DNA of 64,000 nucleotides from Ancrocorticia sp. GTDB lineage: Bacteria; Actinomycetota; Actinomycetes; Actinomycetales; Actinomycetaceae. Shown one piece after another: positions 29,728 through 39,626 of this stretch (position 1 is its first letter; each line of letters begins with the position of its first letter). Position numbers and translations under genes: made by a program. The stretch is taken from contig JALCLX010000008.1 in the NCBI GenBank assembly GCA_022648165.1, forward strand, positions 43,021 to 107,020, read 5' to 3'. Under the pieces are notes generated by a model. It ran no database searches, had not been told where the DNA came from, and saw only the letters and a list, made by a program, of their open reading frames with translations.

Positions 29728-30000
29728 GGAACGAACGGACACCTAGCCTGAAACCCCAGGAACTACTACACACCCACAGCGCACAAACGTGCAGAAAGAA
29801 GGTGCACAATATCCCATAATCGAGACTATTGGCCTATTTCTCAACGCTTCCCACTTCATATCCTGAGAAGTGAGCGATGAGTGCAGACCCTTCGACCAGG
29901 AAATCCACCGCTCCTCATCGTCCGCAGCAGGGGGACGGACGATCACATGATGGACTGTGCAGCTCTACATGGTTTCAGAGCTAGGAGGTAGCCAGTCCGT

Positions 30001-30039
30001 GCACTAGGTGGGCCAGACGCGTTCCGGCCCACCTAGTGC
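30001..30039. terminator. Strong hairpin terminator
   Basis: GCACTAGGTGGGCC-agacgcgttcc-GGCCCACCTAGTGC, 14-bp perfect arms between convergent genes. Confidence 0.7.
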
Positions 30040-30096
30040 GTGAACCCACGAACCACTGCGTGTGCCTACGCGATCCCATCGTGAGCAGAATTCGCA

Positions 30097-31299
30097 TCAC
30101 ATCGTCAACAGTACGGGAACACATATCTGGGCAAAACGCTCAAAATCTGAAGCGGTGTTATACACGTGCGCGGATATCCTGATATACCCAATCCCGTCGA
30201 AGCTGGTAAAGGCGCATTCAGCGCCGCATCGTTCCAGAATGGGTAGCCGCAGCGCATCTGCGCTATCGCGATCGCGCCCTAGGCAACCAGGCAGCCGTAT
30301 GAGCCGCATCGCCGGTGGTGGCGACTTCAACCGCACCATATGGTCTTCACCAGTCGCGCGGCCAAACGCATCCGCAATCACCCACTGCCCATACTCCACA
30401 AGCCGTTCCATGTAGTCACGCGCCGCATCCCAGCCGAATTCGTCCGCAATGTATTCGAACGATCGTGGTGCGGCCAAAAAACCTGTGTAGTCAAGTGTTC
30501 CCTGGACATCGAAACGCTCAGGAAATGGGCCTGCCGGGTTCCACGAATCAATGAGCGGATGCAACTCCCCAGCAACGTCAGGACGCACCACCAATACCGA
30601 GCTACCCCGCGGTGCGCATGCGAACTTATGCAGGTTGCCAATCCACCAGTCGGCTCCAATGGATGCGGGATCGCCCGCGATCAGGCCTGGGGCATGCGCG
30701 CCATCTACCAACACCGGTACCCCTTCCGCGTGCGCAGCCCGCACGATATCGGCCACGGGAAACAGGGTGGCTGTTGCTGAAGAAATCTGGTCAACCACCA
30801 CAGCCACGGTGCGATCTGTGATGGCGTCGCGGATCCGAGCGACGGCGCCCCCGCCGTCCGCATCTAACGGAATATGCACGGTAGTCACGGTGGCGCCGTG
30901 CGCAGCGGCATGGCGTTTCACGCCCATCACAACGGCTCCGTAACCGTGGTCTGTAACGATCACATTATCTCCGGGCCTCATATGCACGGCGTTCATCACA
31001 ACTGTTGCGCCAGCTGATGCGTTCGGAATCAACGCGAGATACTTCGGATCCGTGCCCAGAAACACAGCGATCTGCCGGCGTGCTGCCGCCAGCCGCCCGT
31101 ACACCGTAAGAAACCACCGTACCGGAGATGCTTCCATCTCATTGTGGAGCGCCTGCTGATATTCACGCGTCACACGCGGCACAGCGCCAAAGGAGCCATG
31201 GTTGAGGTGAAGCAGGCTCGGGTCAAGCATCCAACCGCTCGTGGCGCACTCGCCACTGCGTGTCCTTATTTCTTCGGGGCGGGTGGGGAATCCTTGCAC
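30097..31299 (-). CDS. Aminotransferase class V (isopenicillin-N epimerase-like)
   Basis: LHLNHGSFGAVPR, VDGAHAPGLI, WWIGNLHKFACAPRGSSVL (PLP lysine). Confidence 0.9.
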   Translation of the reverse strand: MQGFPTRPEEIRTRSGECATSGWMLDPSLLHLNHGSFGAVPRVTREYQQALHNEMEASPVRWFLTVYGRLAAARRQIAVFLGTDPKYLALIPNASAGATVVMNAVHMRPGDNVIVTDHGYGAVVMGVKRHAAAHGATVTTVHIPLDADGGGAVARIRDAITDRTVAVVVDQISSATATLFPVADIVRAAHAEGVPVLVDGAHAPGLIAGDPASIGADWWIGNLHKFACAPRGSSVLVVRPDVAGELHPLIDSWNPAGPFPERFDVQGTLDYTGFLAAPRSFEYIADEFGWDAARDYMERLVEYGQWVIADAFGRATGEDHMVRLKSPPPAMRLIRLPGCLGRDRDSADALRLPILERCGAECAFTSFDGIGYIRISAHVYNTASDFERFAQICVPVLLTM

Positions 31300-31890
31300 A
31301 AAACCACCTTACACGCCAGGTGCACTGTCAGTTCTATCTCGTCCGGTCCTACCTTCCCGGTCTGAGGGAAAAGCGAACGATAGAGAAGCGGAGTCACTAA
31401 CGCTTCAAACAGGTGATCGGATGCAGTTGGCAATTCGCTGATCTCACCGCGTTGGACAGCGCGTTCCAGAATCGTGCTGACAACCTGTTGCCGTTTTGCC
31501 GCAAATTCGATAGCAAATGGATGCATCCGTTCGGGGGATTCAGATAAATCGGCCAACCATCCAGCCATGCAGCGTTGGACAACGCGATCGCTCAGGAGTT
31601 CCTGTTGCTGGTACTGGAAGGCCCTCAGATCTCCCTCCAACGAACCTGTGTCGCTTGGTACATCAAGATTGTGGCGAGCTGAAATGATGGCAGGAATCAT
31701 GGATGCGACGCTGGGATACCTGCGATAAAACGCTGGTTTGCTTGTGCCTGCTTCACGCACAATGCCTTCCACTGTGGCATGGTTGTAACCGTCGCGCTCA
31801 ATGATGCGCGCGGCAGCGGCAAGAAGTGATTCGCTGATGCGGGTATCACGCGGCCTGCCACCTGGCCGAGGAGCGTTTTCTGGCACGTAG
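31266..31890 (-). CDS. TetR-family transcriptional regulator
   Basis: ORF 31266..32084; start probably internal near PENAPRPGGRPRDTRISESLLAAAARIIERDGYNHATVEGIVREAGTSKPAFYRRYPS; start uncertain. Confidence 0.85.
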
Positions 31891-32188
31891 ACCTCACTAA
31901 TTCTATGGACACGCGCTTCACTGGTGGTTCTGCGCGCAACCGATCTGGCCTGCAAATTCGAGGCGCCACGGCGCTGGGCCGAGCGCAGGCGGAGAGTACA
32001 GGTACACTCCTGAAACACGGTATCCGGAGTGAAATTTCCTACTTGACAAGAATAATACCCCAGGTAGAGCCCGCGGCATATCACCCGGGTTAAATCGATA
32101 TCAATAGCGACGCCACAATCTGCATCAGGCAGAATGGGACTCCGACCCTCCGGTCACTGCACCGGCCCCAAGCAGGTAAGCTAACGGA

Positions 32189-32653
32189 GTGCGCAACCAG
32201 ACGATGAGCCGCTCTTCTACAGCGGATAGAAACTCTTTTCACCTCGCGGTGCATCAATGGGTGGGCTTGTTTGGGTTCGCGCTTTCCGCGCTGGCGATGT
32301 TGATCATTACGCTACGCCCAGAGCGAGTGGACGACGGAATGATGCCGCAAATCCTGCATTTTCTGGCAGCCGCGCACGCACACGGCCTACCGGGATGGTT
32401 TGGATATCGTGACCTAGAGTTCACGGCGAACGTTGCTATGGTGATGCCACTCGGTTTCTTCGCAGGCCTTGCACTCTCCCCCGGTCATCGCTGGATACCG
32501 GCCATCGGCCTGCCGCTGCTATCGGCCGGTGTGGAGCTTACGCAACTTCTGGCACTTCCAGAACGCGTAGCATCGGTGAGCGACGTCGTCGCGAATTCAC
32601 TCGGCGCATGGCTCGGCCTGGCCGTCGCAGCAGCGCTATTCCGCCACAACTAG
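32189..32653 (+). CDS. VanZ-like family protein
   Basis: 154 aa, TM-rich; LEFTANVAMVMPLGFFAGL, SAGVELTQLL, SVSDVVANSLGAWLGL. Confidence 0.85.
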   Translation: MRNQTMSRSSTADRNSFHLAVHQWVGLFGFALSALAMLIITLRPERVDDGMMPQILHFLAAAHAHGLPGWFGYRDLEFTANVAMVMPLGFFAGLALSPGHRWIPAIGLPLLSAGVELTQLLALPERVASVSDVVANSLGAWLGLAVAAALFRHN

Positions 32654-32707
32654 CGCGTGCCCGGCATCACAGCTACTCGTTAGAAATGGCTCTGTACTGC
32701 CGCTAGA

Positions 32708-34231
32708 GTGTATATGTTACTGTTTAGCCCACGGAGGCTCGGCACTACCTCGCATATCGAAGAGAGGCCCCGAACTTTGGAACTGCGTGAATATCTCGCC
32801 ATTTTCCGTAAGAATTGGATACTTATTCTGTTATCCACACTTCTTGTCACCGGCGCTGCGGCCGTCTATTCACTGACAGCCACGCCGCAGTACCAGGCGA
32901 AGACCGAGCTTTTCGTCTCTGTGCGCTCCGGCGATGCGTCAACCGGAGATCTTTCTCAGGGATCTAATTTTGCGCGGCAGGCAGTGACGTCTTACGTTTC
33001 CGTGGTCACCAGCTCAATCGTGCTTGACGAGGTCATTAAGGAGCTGGACCTTGACACAACGTCTACCGAACTTGCGAAGCAGGTAGAGGCCAGCTCCCCA
33101 ACGAACACCGTCTTGATTGATATTTCGTACACAGATCCAGATCCGGAGAAGGCCGCCCGCGTCACCAATACGATCGGCACCGTCTTCGCGAACGTTGTGT
33201 CCGACGAGCTTGAAAATTCCTCTGATGGTTCCCAGGCGCGCGTGCAGTTGCAGACTATCGAACCGGCCCAAGTTCCCGATGCACCCGTCAGCCCCAAGGT
33301 GGCCCGCAACTTGACACTTGGCCTTCTCCTCGGCTTGTTCCTAGGAATCGGCATTGCGGTTCTGCGCGCCGTTCTGGATACCCGGATCCACTCGAAGGCG
33401 GATATTGCGGAAGTCACCAACCTTCCCATTATCGGCACGGTCGGCAAAGACGCAGAATCTGCCAAGAGGCCCCTGATCGCCCTTGATGATCCTCGTAATC
33501 CTTTGGTGGAGTCCTACCGCACCCTGCGGACTAATCTTCAGTACATCAATATTGACAGCAACGATAAGAAAAGCATCGTTATTACCTCTGCAGGCCCTTC
33601 GGAGGGCAAGTCCACAACCGCCGTCAACCTCGCAATCGTGATGGCCGACGCCGGCTCCCGTGTTCTCATCATTGATGCAGACCTGCGCAAACCCAAGGTC
33701 TCGAAGCTGCTCGGCATTGAAGGAAGCAACGGCCTATCGGATCTGCTTGTGGGCCGCCTCAATTTGGAAGACGCCTTGCAGCGCTGGGGCCGCCGGCAAA
33801 TCTTCGTGCTTCCAGCGGGGCGTATTCCTCCGAATCCTTCGGAGCTCCTCCAGTCCACCGCGATGTCGCGGCTCATGGATAAGCTTGAAGGACACTTCGA
33901 TTTCATTATCATCGACGCACCCCCAGTCTTGGTCGTCACTGATGCAGCAATTCTCTCCAAAATTACCGGCGGCGCCGTCGTCATCTCAGCCGCTGGAAAA
34001 ACCCGTAAGGAAGAACTTGCCAGCGCATTGGAATCGCTCGCAGCCGTCAACGGGAAAGTCCTCGGCATCATTCCCACGATGGTGCCTACACGCGGTCCGG
34101 ATTCCTACAGCTATGGCGCATATTCGTATCAATCGTATGGACACACGCCAACGCAAGGAGGGGAACACCCGTTCCCCGCGCGTACAGCACGTGTTCCCGA
34201 AGAAAGCCAGCACGTCCTCGGGGGTAATTAG
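32708..34231 (+). CDS. Fused Wzz / BY-kinase (polysaccharide biosynthesis tyrosine autokinase)
   Basis: Wzz N-terminus (LREYLAIFRKNWILILLST), Walker A TSAGPSEGKSTTAVNLA, Walker A' VLIIDADLRKPKV, FIIIDAPPVLVVTDA, Tyr-rich tail SYSYGAYSYQSYGHT. Confidence 0.93.
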   Translation: MYMLLFSPRRLGTTSHIEERPRTLELREYLAIFRKNWILILLSTLLVTGAAAVYSLTATPQYQAKTELFVSVRSGDASTGDLSQGSNFARQAVTSYVSVVTSSIVLDEVIKELDLDTTSTELAKQVEASSPTNTVLIDISYTDPDPEKAARVTNTIGTVFANVVSDELENSSDGSQARVQLQTIEPAQVPDAPVSPKVARNLTLGLLLGLFLGIGIAVLRAVLDTRIHSKADIAEVTNLPIIGTVGKDAESAKRPLIALDDPRNPLVESYRTLRTNLQYINIDSNDKKSIVITSAGPSEGKSTTAVNLAIVMADAGSRVLIIDADLRKPKVSKLLGIEGSNGLSDLLVGRLNLEDALQRWGRRQIFVLPAGRIPPNPSELLQSTAMSRLMDKLEGHFDFIIIDAPPVLVVTDAAILSKITGGAVVISAAGKTRKEELASALESLAAVNGKVLGIIPTMVPTRGPDSYSYGAYSYQSYGHTPTQGGEHPFPARTARVPEESQHVLGGN

Positions 34232-34233
34232 GG

Positions 34234-35061
34234 ATGGCGCCATTCAGGATTTTGACTGTGTGCACCGGGAATATCTGCCGGTCTCCGCTGGCCGAATTCC
34301 TGTTGCGCGATACTCTCGATCGGCAGCTGTTCACTGTGGAGAGTGCAGGTACACGCGCCGTTCCAGGCAGCCGTGTACCACCGCAACAGGTTGAAGTGGC
34401 ACTCGGCCTTGGAATTACAGACATCGGACGCCATGAGGCCCGCCGTCTCACACCGGACATGATCGCGCAGGCCGACCTGGTTCTGACTGCATCGCTTTCA
34501 CGGCGCCGCCGGGTGGTACGCACCTTACCGCAGGCCACAAAGAAAACATTCACGATGCGCGAATTCGCCCATATCGCGCATGAGATCACGGTTGGCGATA
34601 TCAACGCCCTCGCCGCACGCGGCTTGAGCACGTTTGAGGCCGGCGTTGCGGCCGCCTATCAACTGCGTGGCACGGTCCGAATGCTTACGGAAGAAGAGCT
34701 GGACATTGTGGACCCATATGGCAAGCCTGATGCGGTGTATCAGGAATCGGCACACCAACTAGCACCGGCCATCAGGGATACCGCTGCTTTCTTCAACGCG
34801 CTCACACCGGCTGATGCACATCCTCAAAAGGAAGTCTTTACCATGCAGCGCCCGGCTCAGCACCAACCATTGGAATCTGTACAGGCAGATCAAGGCCCGC
34901 ATATTTCACGCACACTCGCGGGAACCACCGTGTCATCAGGATCTACCACGTGGCAGCAACGTGAATACACGCCAGCGTACATCGCCGATACGGAAACACG
35001 CTCATCATCTCCGTTTTCGCACCGCGCACCGGCGCGCGGCAAACACTGGAGGGTTCGTTAA
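34234..35061 (+). CDS. Low-molecular-weight protein tyrosine phosphatase with ~90-aa C-terminal extension
   Basis: VCTGNICRSPLAE (CX5R loop) and DPYG motif. Confidence 0.9.
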   Translation: MAPFRILTVCTGNICRSPLAEFLLRDTLDRQLFTVESAGTRAVPGSRVPPQQVEVALGLGITDIGRHEARRLTPDMIAQADLVLTASLSRRRRVVRTLPQATKKTFTMREFAHIAHEITVGDINALAARGLSTFEAGVAAAYQLRGTVRMLTEEELDIVDPYGKPDAVYQESAHQLAPAIRDTAAFFNALTPADAHPQKEVFTMQRPAQHQPLESVQADQGPHISRTLAGTTVSSGSTTWQQREYTPAYIADTETRSSSPFSHRAPARGKHWRVR

Positions 35062-36063
35062 ATGGCACCTAAGAAATCATCCCGTATCGGAGGAGTTGAA
35101 CCTTCTTCGGCATTCAAAGCTATCGCACTCGCCCTCATTGCAGTTCTTGTGGTGATCCTGAGCGTTCTGGCTTTTCAACGCGCCACGCGGCCAGTAACGA
35201 ATGCTGGCGAAGTACCCGGAACGCCATCTCATTCTGAGACGGCCGAGCCCACACAATCATCGACCGCATCGCCTACCGCCACGCCGTCGCCTACCGCCAC
35301 GCCGTCAGCTACCGCTACACCGATATCGATTGCCATTTCGAACCGAATTCTCACTGCAAGCGATTCCGAGACAGCTTTCCGCGCCACCTCGGGTACATGC
35401 CCTGACGGCGGTGCAACGATCGAATACACGCATTCTGCAGGAACGAACTGGGCTACGATAGACGTGGGCACCACACTCGGTGTGAGCTCTCTTCAGCGAA
35501 TCATGACCGGTACAGATGGCTCCTACGTATCGGCTATTGGGCTCGCTACGGCGGACTGCTCCACGGATACTGGCATTCACAGCTATACAGGTGGCGATAC
35601 ATGGGCAACGTCGTCCGAACCGCTGTCCCAATCCTGGTACCGTGCATCTGATGGTTCGTTGCGCGCACCCGGGCTGGTCACTGTTGCCGCGCCATGCACG
35701 GTTGTTCGCCTCGCACCCGTAGACACGCTCACGGCGGGCGTGGTGTGTTCAGATGGCCAGGTCAAATCCACATCTGATCAAGGTGCCACGTGGGTTACAA
35801 GTCCTGCACCCGTTGCAGGAATCGACGCACTCACCGCCCGCAACGGCGGTGGCTACTTCGCAGCCATCATCGATTCCGATTCGTGCGACGGCGTCACAAT
35901 TGCAACATTTGACTCCGCGCTCAACCAGACGAATTCCGCATGTGCTGCAACAGGCACTGTTCAGCCCGGAAGCACGGCGCTTTCGCAGGCGAGCGATGGC
36001 ACGCTGTGGCTCTGGGCCGGCGATTCAGTTGTTCACTCGGCCGACGACGGCGCCACCTGGTAA
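35062..36063 (+). CDS. Membrane-anchored extracellular protein with Asp-box-like motifs
   Basis: N-terminal TM; TATPSPTATPSATATP linker; three Asp-box-like motifs SYTGGDTW, STSDQGATW, SADDGATW. Confidence 0.7.
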   Translation: MAPKKSSRIGGVEPSSAFKAIALALIAVLVVILSVLAFQRATRPVTNAGEVPGTPSHSETAEPTQSSTASPTATPSPTATPSATATPISIAISNRILTASDSETAFRATSGTCPDGGATIEYTHSAGTNWATIDVGTTLGVSSLQRIMTGTDGSYVSAIGLATADCSTDTGIHSYTGGDTWATSSEPLSQSWYRASDGSLRAPGLVTVAAPCTVVRLAPVDTLTAGVVCSDGQVKSTSDQGATWVTSPAPVAGIDALTARNGGGYFAAIIDSDSCDGVTIATFDSALNQTNSACAATGTVQPGSTALSQASDGTLWLWAGDSVVHSADDGATW

Positions 36064-36177
36064 GTCCGCCCCAAGCTTCCGGAGTGCTCGGGCTTCCGGA
36101 GTGCTCGGCTTCCCGATTGCCTAGGTTCACAATGATCCAGGTTCGCAGTGATCTAGGACCCCGCGGGAGGCTCCCAC

Positions 36178-37341
36178 TCAGTCCACCGGGCGGCCGTCCA
36201 ACGTATCCAGCGCATCACTACTTGCCCGCACGAAGGCCGGCACGTCATCTTGCTGGAATGCCTTCGATACCCGCGCCAGCTCATTCATATTGAGATTGAC
36301 AATCGACTGCCCGTCCTCAGACGTGCCAGTACCAGCCACCGGCGCGGTGAAGAGCACCAAGTTGCTCTTGTCGAAGCCCACTAATGAGGAACCCAAGGAG
36401 ACGATCGTGCCCGTGTCCAAGCCGTCGTCCACGGCCACATAATCGCTGAGCGTATTCGCGATAGCCATGATCTTCGTCGGAGAGGACAACGTCTCCTTTG
36501 TCAGAAGCTCGGAAAGGACGGCCTTCATCCACAGTTGCTGGCGGCGCACTCGGTCGAAATCGCCCCGCGGCAAACTATAACGTTCACGTACGTACGCCAG
36601 GGCTTCGTCGCCGTCGAAATGTTGCGTTCCGTCGGCAGTTTCGAGCGTCACCCCACCTACAATATCTGTCAGCTTTTTGAACGTGGTGAAGTCCACCAAT
36701 GCGATGTGGTCGATGCGCACCCCGGTGAGTTGTTCCACCGTTTGGATCGTCAATGATGGCCCGCCATAAGAGAACGCCGCGTTGATCTTTGCCGTTCCGT
36801 TACCGGGAATCGCCACCCACGAATCACGTGGAATTGACATGATAGAGATGTGCTGCCGATCCCCCGATACCTGCATCAGCATCAGCGCGTCTGTGCGTTG
36901 CGCGCCATACGTCCAATCGTTCGGATCCCCTGCGGAAATCCGAGAATCGGAACCCATAATCAGAAAATTGACTGGATCGCCCGTCCCGTCTTCTGTTGCA
37001 CTTGAGGACGGTTCATTGCTCGGCCTATCCGTGATGTCAGCAAACGGATCACCGATCTTATGCATGTCGTTGATTGTATTGCGGGCAAATATCCCCAACG
37101 CTGCGGCCGCGGCAGCGGCGATCGCCACAATCACAAGCACCACGATCAGGACGATCTTCCACGCGGAGCGCTTCTTCTTCGCCGGGGCGGCACCTGGCGT
37201 ATCGGCAAGCAACTGGTCAAAATCAGATGCTCTGGGGTTCGTGCTGCCGTGTTCAGTTTCCAACGCTCCACCACACTTTCTCCGCGGACCGATCCCGCAT
37301 AATCCGCGGAGAATCGGCTGTACCCCGCTAGTGTAGAACAT
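36178..37341 (-). CDS. LytR-CpsA-Psr (LCP) family protein
   Basis: FLIMGSDSR, RTDALMLMQVSGDRQHISIMSIPRDSWV, INAAFSYGGPSLTIQTVEQLTGVRIDHIALVDF, GVTLE, YVRERYSLPRGDFDRVRRQQ. Confidence 0.95.
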   Translation of the reverse strand: MFYTSGVQPILRGLCGIGPRRKCGGALETEHGSTNPRASDFDQLLADTPGAAPAKKKRSAWKIVLIVVLVIVAIAAAAAAALGIFARNTINDMHKIGDPFADITDRPSNEPSSSATEDGTGDPVNFLIMGSDSRISAGDPNDWTYGAQRTDALMLMQVSGDRQHISIMSIPRDSWVAIPGNGTAKINAAFSYGGPSLTIQTVEQLTGVRIDHIALVDFTTFKKLTDIVGGVTLETADGTQHFDGDEALAYVRERYSLPRGDFDRVRRQQLWMKAVLSELLTKETLSSPTKIMAIANTLSDYVAVDDGLDTGTIVSLGSSLVGFDKSNLVLFTAPVAGTGTSEDGQSIVNLNMNELARVSKAFQQDDVPAFVRASSDALDTLDGRPVD

Positions 37342-37397
37342 GCACCGGCAGGACTAGGACATCATTCGTATTGTCCAGGTCTCACACCCGTGACGAA

Positions 37398-37443
37398 TCG
37401 ATCGATTCGCAACGCTCAAGTCGATCTATTCGCAACGTCCAAG
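37398..37443. repeat. Imperfect 23-bp tandem repeat upstream of LCP gene
   Basis: tcgatcgattcgcaacgctcaag / tcgatctattcgcaacgtccaag. Confidence 0.8.
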
Positions 37444-37451
37444 GCGCTCAC

Positions 37452-38144
37452 TCACATTCCAGGGGCAAGAAGCCCTGACTCATATGCGAAGATCACCAGT
37501 TGTGCACGATCATGAGCATCTAGCTTCATCATGATCCGGTTGACATGCGTTTTCGCGGTATGCGGAGAAATCACCAGCAAGTCCGCAATCTCCGCATTCG
37601 AATAACCGCGTGCCACCAATACGAGCACCTCACGTTCGCGGTCAGTCAGTTCACGTGCGCCCGGTCCCCAATCGCGATGCGCTAACGGTACTGCGTACAC
37701 GCCATTATCTGCGTTCTCACGCACGATATATCGCTGAATCAAGCTGCGTGTGGCGTTTGGGGAGAGCAGAGCGTCTCCAGCGTCCACGGAGAGCACGGCG
37801 CGAATGATGTCATCGGGCTCTGCGCCCTTGCCGATGAAGCCAGATGCACCAGCCTTGAGTGCCGAAACCACATAATCGTCCTCCTCAAATGTGGTGAGCA
37901 CCAGAACATGCGTTTCCGCGAGTGCAGGATCTGCGCATATTTGCGCCGTCGCCTCGATCCCATCCATACCAGGCATGCGAATATCCATTAATACGACGTC
38001 GGGATGTTTGCTTCGCGTCTCCGAGATAGCTTCGACGCCGTCGCGCGCCTCGCCTACCACACTGATACGAGGATGCGTGGAGAGTATCTCTGTCACGGCC
38101 TGCCGAATGAGGGCTTGATCGTCCGCCACAAGGACTGTTGTCAT
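37452..38144 (-). CDS. NarL/LuxR-family response regulator
   Basis: VLVADDQALIRQAVTEIL receiver; LTDREREVLVLVARGYSNAEIADLLVISPHTAKTHVNRIMMKL HTH. Confidence 0.95.
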   Translation of the reverse strand: MTTVLVADDQALIRQAVTEILSTHPRISVVGEARDGVEAISETRSKHPDVVLMDIRMPGMDGIEATAQICADPALAETHVLVLTTFEEDDYVVSALKAGASGFIGKGAEPDDIIRAVLSVDAGDALLSPNATRSLIQRYIVRENADNGVYAVPLAHRDWGPGARELTDREREVLVLVARGYSNAEIADLLVISPHTAKTHVNRIMMKLDAHDRAQLVIFAYESGLLAPGM

Positions 38145-38178
38145 CGTTCTCCCGGGAAACTTGCGTTGTTACATCCAA

Positions 38179-39549
38179 CTATCGCACGTCCACGGTGGGT
38201 ACGACGGCATCCACCACCCACTGATTACCCACGCGCCCGGCAGTCACGTGACCGCCGAGCGCGGCCACCCGTTCGCGTATTCCAACCAGCCCAAGCCCGT
38301 GCCCGGGAACGTCTCGCCGTACGCCGTCCACTGGATTCGTGACGAATATACGAACAGTTCCTCCAGGAATGCCGAACGGCACATGGGAAGGAGCTGAATC
38401 ACGCGGCATAGCGGGAGTGATCGAGACCTGTACGGTTGCGCTGTTCCCAGAACCGTGCTTCTGCGCATTCGTCAGGCCTTCTTGAACAATGCGGTAAACC
38501 ACCACGCTAGCTGACGGACCTACTGTGGCCACGTCCCCACGGATATCCAAACCCACATTTAATCCGCCTTCGCGCATCTGGGTCACCAGTTCCGGCAGGC
38601 TCTCCAAAATGGGACGTGGAGGTGCAGTCGCAGCTTCCCCATCGGAACGCAAGTAATGCAGCAATTCCCCAATCTCCTTGAGGGCACCGCGTGAGGCGCT
38701 CCGTATGGTCGCAAGCGCTTTCTGAGCGCGTTCTGGACTGGACTCCAAGGCGCTGGATGCCACGCCCGCGTTCAGGCTGATCACGGAAATTTCGTGCGCA
38801 ACCGTATCGTGAAGATCACGAGCGATGCGCAGACGTTCGTCCGCCACGCGCCGGCGCGCCTCCGCCTCACGCGTCTGCTCGGCATGGAAGGCTCTCCGAG
38901 CTAGCAGTACCACATATTCGCGCCGCGACCGGGTGGAATCACCCAGCGCTGCAGCGATTGCCACAGTTGCCGCTGCCACTACTAAAGACAGATCAGGTGA
39001 ACCCCAATGAGTGGCAGCAAAGCTCAAAATCACGATCACAACCGCCGCTACTATTCCACTTACGAGGGCAGTATTCCTGCTACGGCGATTCGCCAGGCCA
39101 AATTGCGCTATGACCAATGCGAGCGCAGGCCCGGCTACTGGGCCGCCAAACAGTACGACGGCGATCAAACATGCCAGTGTCACTCCGTATGCCACGTAAG
39201 GCCACCAACGGCGTACGCCAACTGCGGCGGCGCTCAATAAAACGGGGAGGTGAAGCCATACGTATCGCCCCGCGCTCATTCCACCAAACGCGCCGGGAGG
39301 TCCACCTCCACCTTGAACTGGGCCACGTGGCGCATTCGGGACTGGTATCACGCCCGGCCGGAATCCGTGCCACACAAAGAACCCGCCTACGAGGAGTACC
39401 ACGGCCACGGCGACGACGTCGTACACCCACAGCGGGACGCGTGGTTGCCACGGTTCCGGATGCCTGTCCATAAAGGCCATCTTGGCACGCATGCGATTCC
39501 TGCGCATCGCCTGAGTGCCGTAACACCATGTACCGCGCATGCAGTACAT
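38179..39549 (-). CDS. Sensor histidine kinase (HisKA_3)
   Basis: ADERLRIARDLHDTVAHEISVISLNAG (H box), VVYRIVQEGLTNAQKHGSG (N box), GHGLGLVGIRERVAALGG. Confidence 0.95.
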   Translation of the reverse strand: MYCMRGTWCYGTQAMRRNRMRAKMAFMDRHPEPWQPRVPLWVYDVVAVAVVLLVGGFFVWHGFRPGVIPVPNAPRGPVQGGGGPPGAFGGMSAGRYVWLHLPVLLSAAAVGVRRWWPYVAYGVTLACLIAVVLFGGPVAGPALALVIAQFGLANRRSRNTALVSGIVAAVVIVILSFAATHWGSPDLSLVVAAATVAIAAALGDSTRSRREYVVLLARRAFHAEQTREAEARRRVADERLRIARDLHDTVAHEISVISLNAGVASSALESSPERAQKALATIRSASRGALKEIGELLHYLRSDGEAATAPPRPILESLPELVTQMREGGLNVGLDIRGDVATVGPSASVVVYRIVQEGLTNAQKHGSGNSATVQVSITPAMPRDSAPSHVPFGIPGGTVRIFVTNPVDGVRRDVPGHGLGLVGIRERVAALGGHVTAGRVGNQWVVDAVVPTVDVR

Positions 39550-39626
39550 ATGTGTATCCGCTGGCGTGATTCATGCGGGCGGGTATTGAGCGATGCTTGG
39601 AGACAGCATATTAAGAGAGGAACCGC

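Noticed and set aside
35240-35330. Repeat array in 35062..36063 (ACCGCCACGCCGTC units)
   Set aside because: Codes for a Thr/Ala/Pro/Ser-rich linker typical of surface proteins
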